Positions 13,467-13,639 of a DNA stretch of 13,639 nt are shown piece by piece. The notes beneath the pieces were generated by a model. It ran no database searches and was not told the DNA's origin. It was given only the letters and a program-made list of their open reading frames with translations. The translations under genes and the position numbers were made by a program. Location of the stretch: assembly GCA_045627805.1 (NCBI GenBank), contig JAZQOJ010000092.1, positions 1 to 13,639 on the forward strand, given 5' to 3'. Each line of letters begins with the position of its first letter. Positions within the stretch are counted from its first letter, which is position 1. This DNA comes from UBA1756 sp045627805. GTDB lineage: Bacteria; Bacteroidota; Bacteroidia; Bacteroidales; WCHB1-69.

Positions 13467-13639
13467 ATGAAAATTCCAGCTTCAGAACTTCCATTGCAGC
13501 CCGGAGGGCAGATTTATCATATTGGCGTAAATCCCGAAGACATTGCCGATTACATCATTGTGGTGGGCGATCCGGGCAGAGTGGAAACGGTGTCAAAACA
13601 TTTCGACACGGTAGAATTCCGCCACCAGAACCGCGAGTT
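13467..13639 (+). CDS. udp: Uridine phosphorylase, N-terminal part, cut by right edge
   Basis: The first 57 codons of a nucleoside phosphorylase. The readable N-terminus is MKIPASELPLQPGGQIYHIG, followed by VNPEDIADYIIVVGDPGRVE and a KHFDTVEF stretch. The GDPGRVE motif is the phosphate-binding loop of the PNP/UDP family; the ASEL...G.I.H start resembles Bacteroides uridine phosphorylases. The enzyme splits uridine with phosphate to uracil and ribose-1-phosphate in pyrimidine salvage, in the cytoplasm. The ATG follows an A/G-rich stretch (AAAAAGAGAAAAAAG) and fits the family N-terminus. Uridine versus another nucleoside cannot be settled, because the specificity region lies beyond the edge. 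Confidence 0.85.
   Translation, partial: MKIPASELPLQPGGQIYHIGVNPEDIADYIIVVGDPGRVETVSKHFDTVEFRHQNRE

Overview
The window looks like a chromosomal segment from a Bacteroidales bacterium (phylum Bacteroidota). Four things point there. Most gene starts sit just downstream of a TAnnTTTG -7 box, the promoter type of this phylum. Shine-Dalgarno sequences are essentially absent. A secreted protease ends in a Por/type IX secretion (T9SS) C-terminal sorting domain. There is a GIN-domain (DUF2807) protein, a DUF6567-like lipoprotein and a Bacteroides-type uridine phosphorylase. Genus cannot be fixed from the sequence alone.

Layout, left to right. The 5' part of a tRNA-Leu(UAA) gene runs off the left edge on the minus strand (1-38). 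After a non-coding stretch comes a plus-strand block. It holds a lipoprotein with a YiiX-type permuted papain fold (363-1067), then a tightly coupled pair: a secreted C10 (streptopain/interpain-like) protease with two CUB domains and a T9SS signal (1211-3343), and a PDZ-containing S41 C-terminal-processing protease (3343-4923). The pair's stop and start codons overlap (TAATG). A strong bidirectional hairpin terminator (4942-4973) separates them from a convergent secreted protein of unknown function (minus, 4994-6502).

The intergenic region 6503-7130 holds one copy of a composite non-coding repeat and then a promoter and TPP riboswitch (7003-7101). These lead into a TonB-dependent outer-membrane receptor (7131-9449), inferred to import thiamine or a thiamine compound. 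A secreted GIN-domain protein converges on it with overlapping stop codons (minus, 9446-10399). A second, larger copy of the composite repeat (about 10500-10975) lies in opposite orientation upstream of that gene. Then comes a minus-strand two-gene operon: a DUF6567-like lipoprotein (11513-11848) and a small secreted protein (11016-11498).

The right end is a divergent pair. On the minus strand is a PP-loop protein resembling MurL, the UDP-MurNAc-L-Ala-L-Glu epimerase (12012-13283, with a start much shorter than the open frame allows). On the plus strand is a truncated uridine phosphorylase gene (13467 to the right edge).

Themes: secreted and envelope proteolysis on the left, vitamin uptake in the middle, and cell-wall and nucleoside metabolism on the right. 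The least explained material is the composite intergenic repeat, the coupled C10/S41 protease operon and the MurL-like gene. All family assignments rest on reading motifs; no database search was possible.
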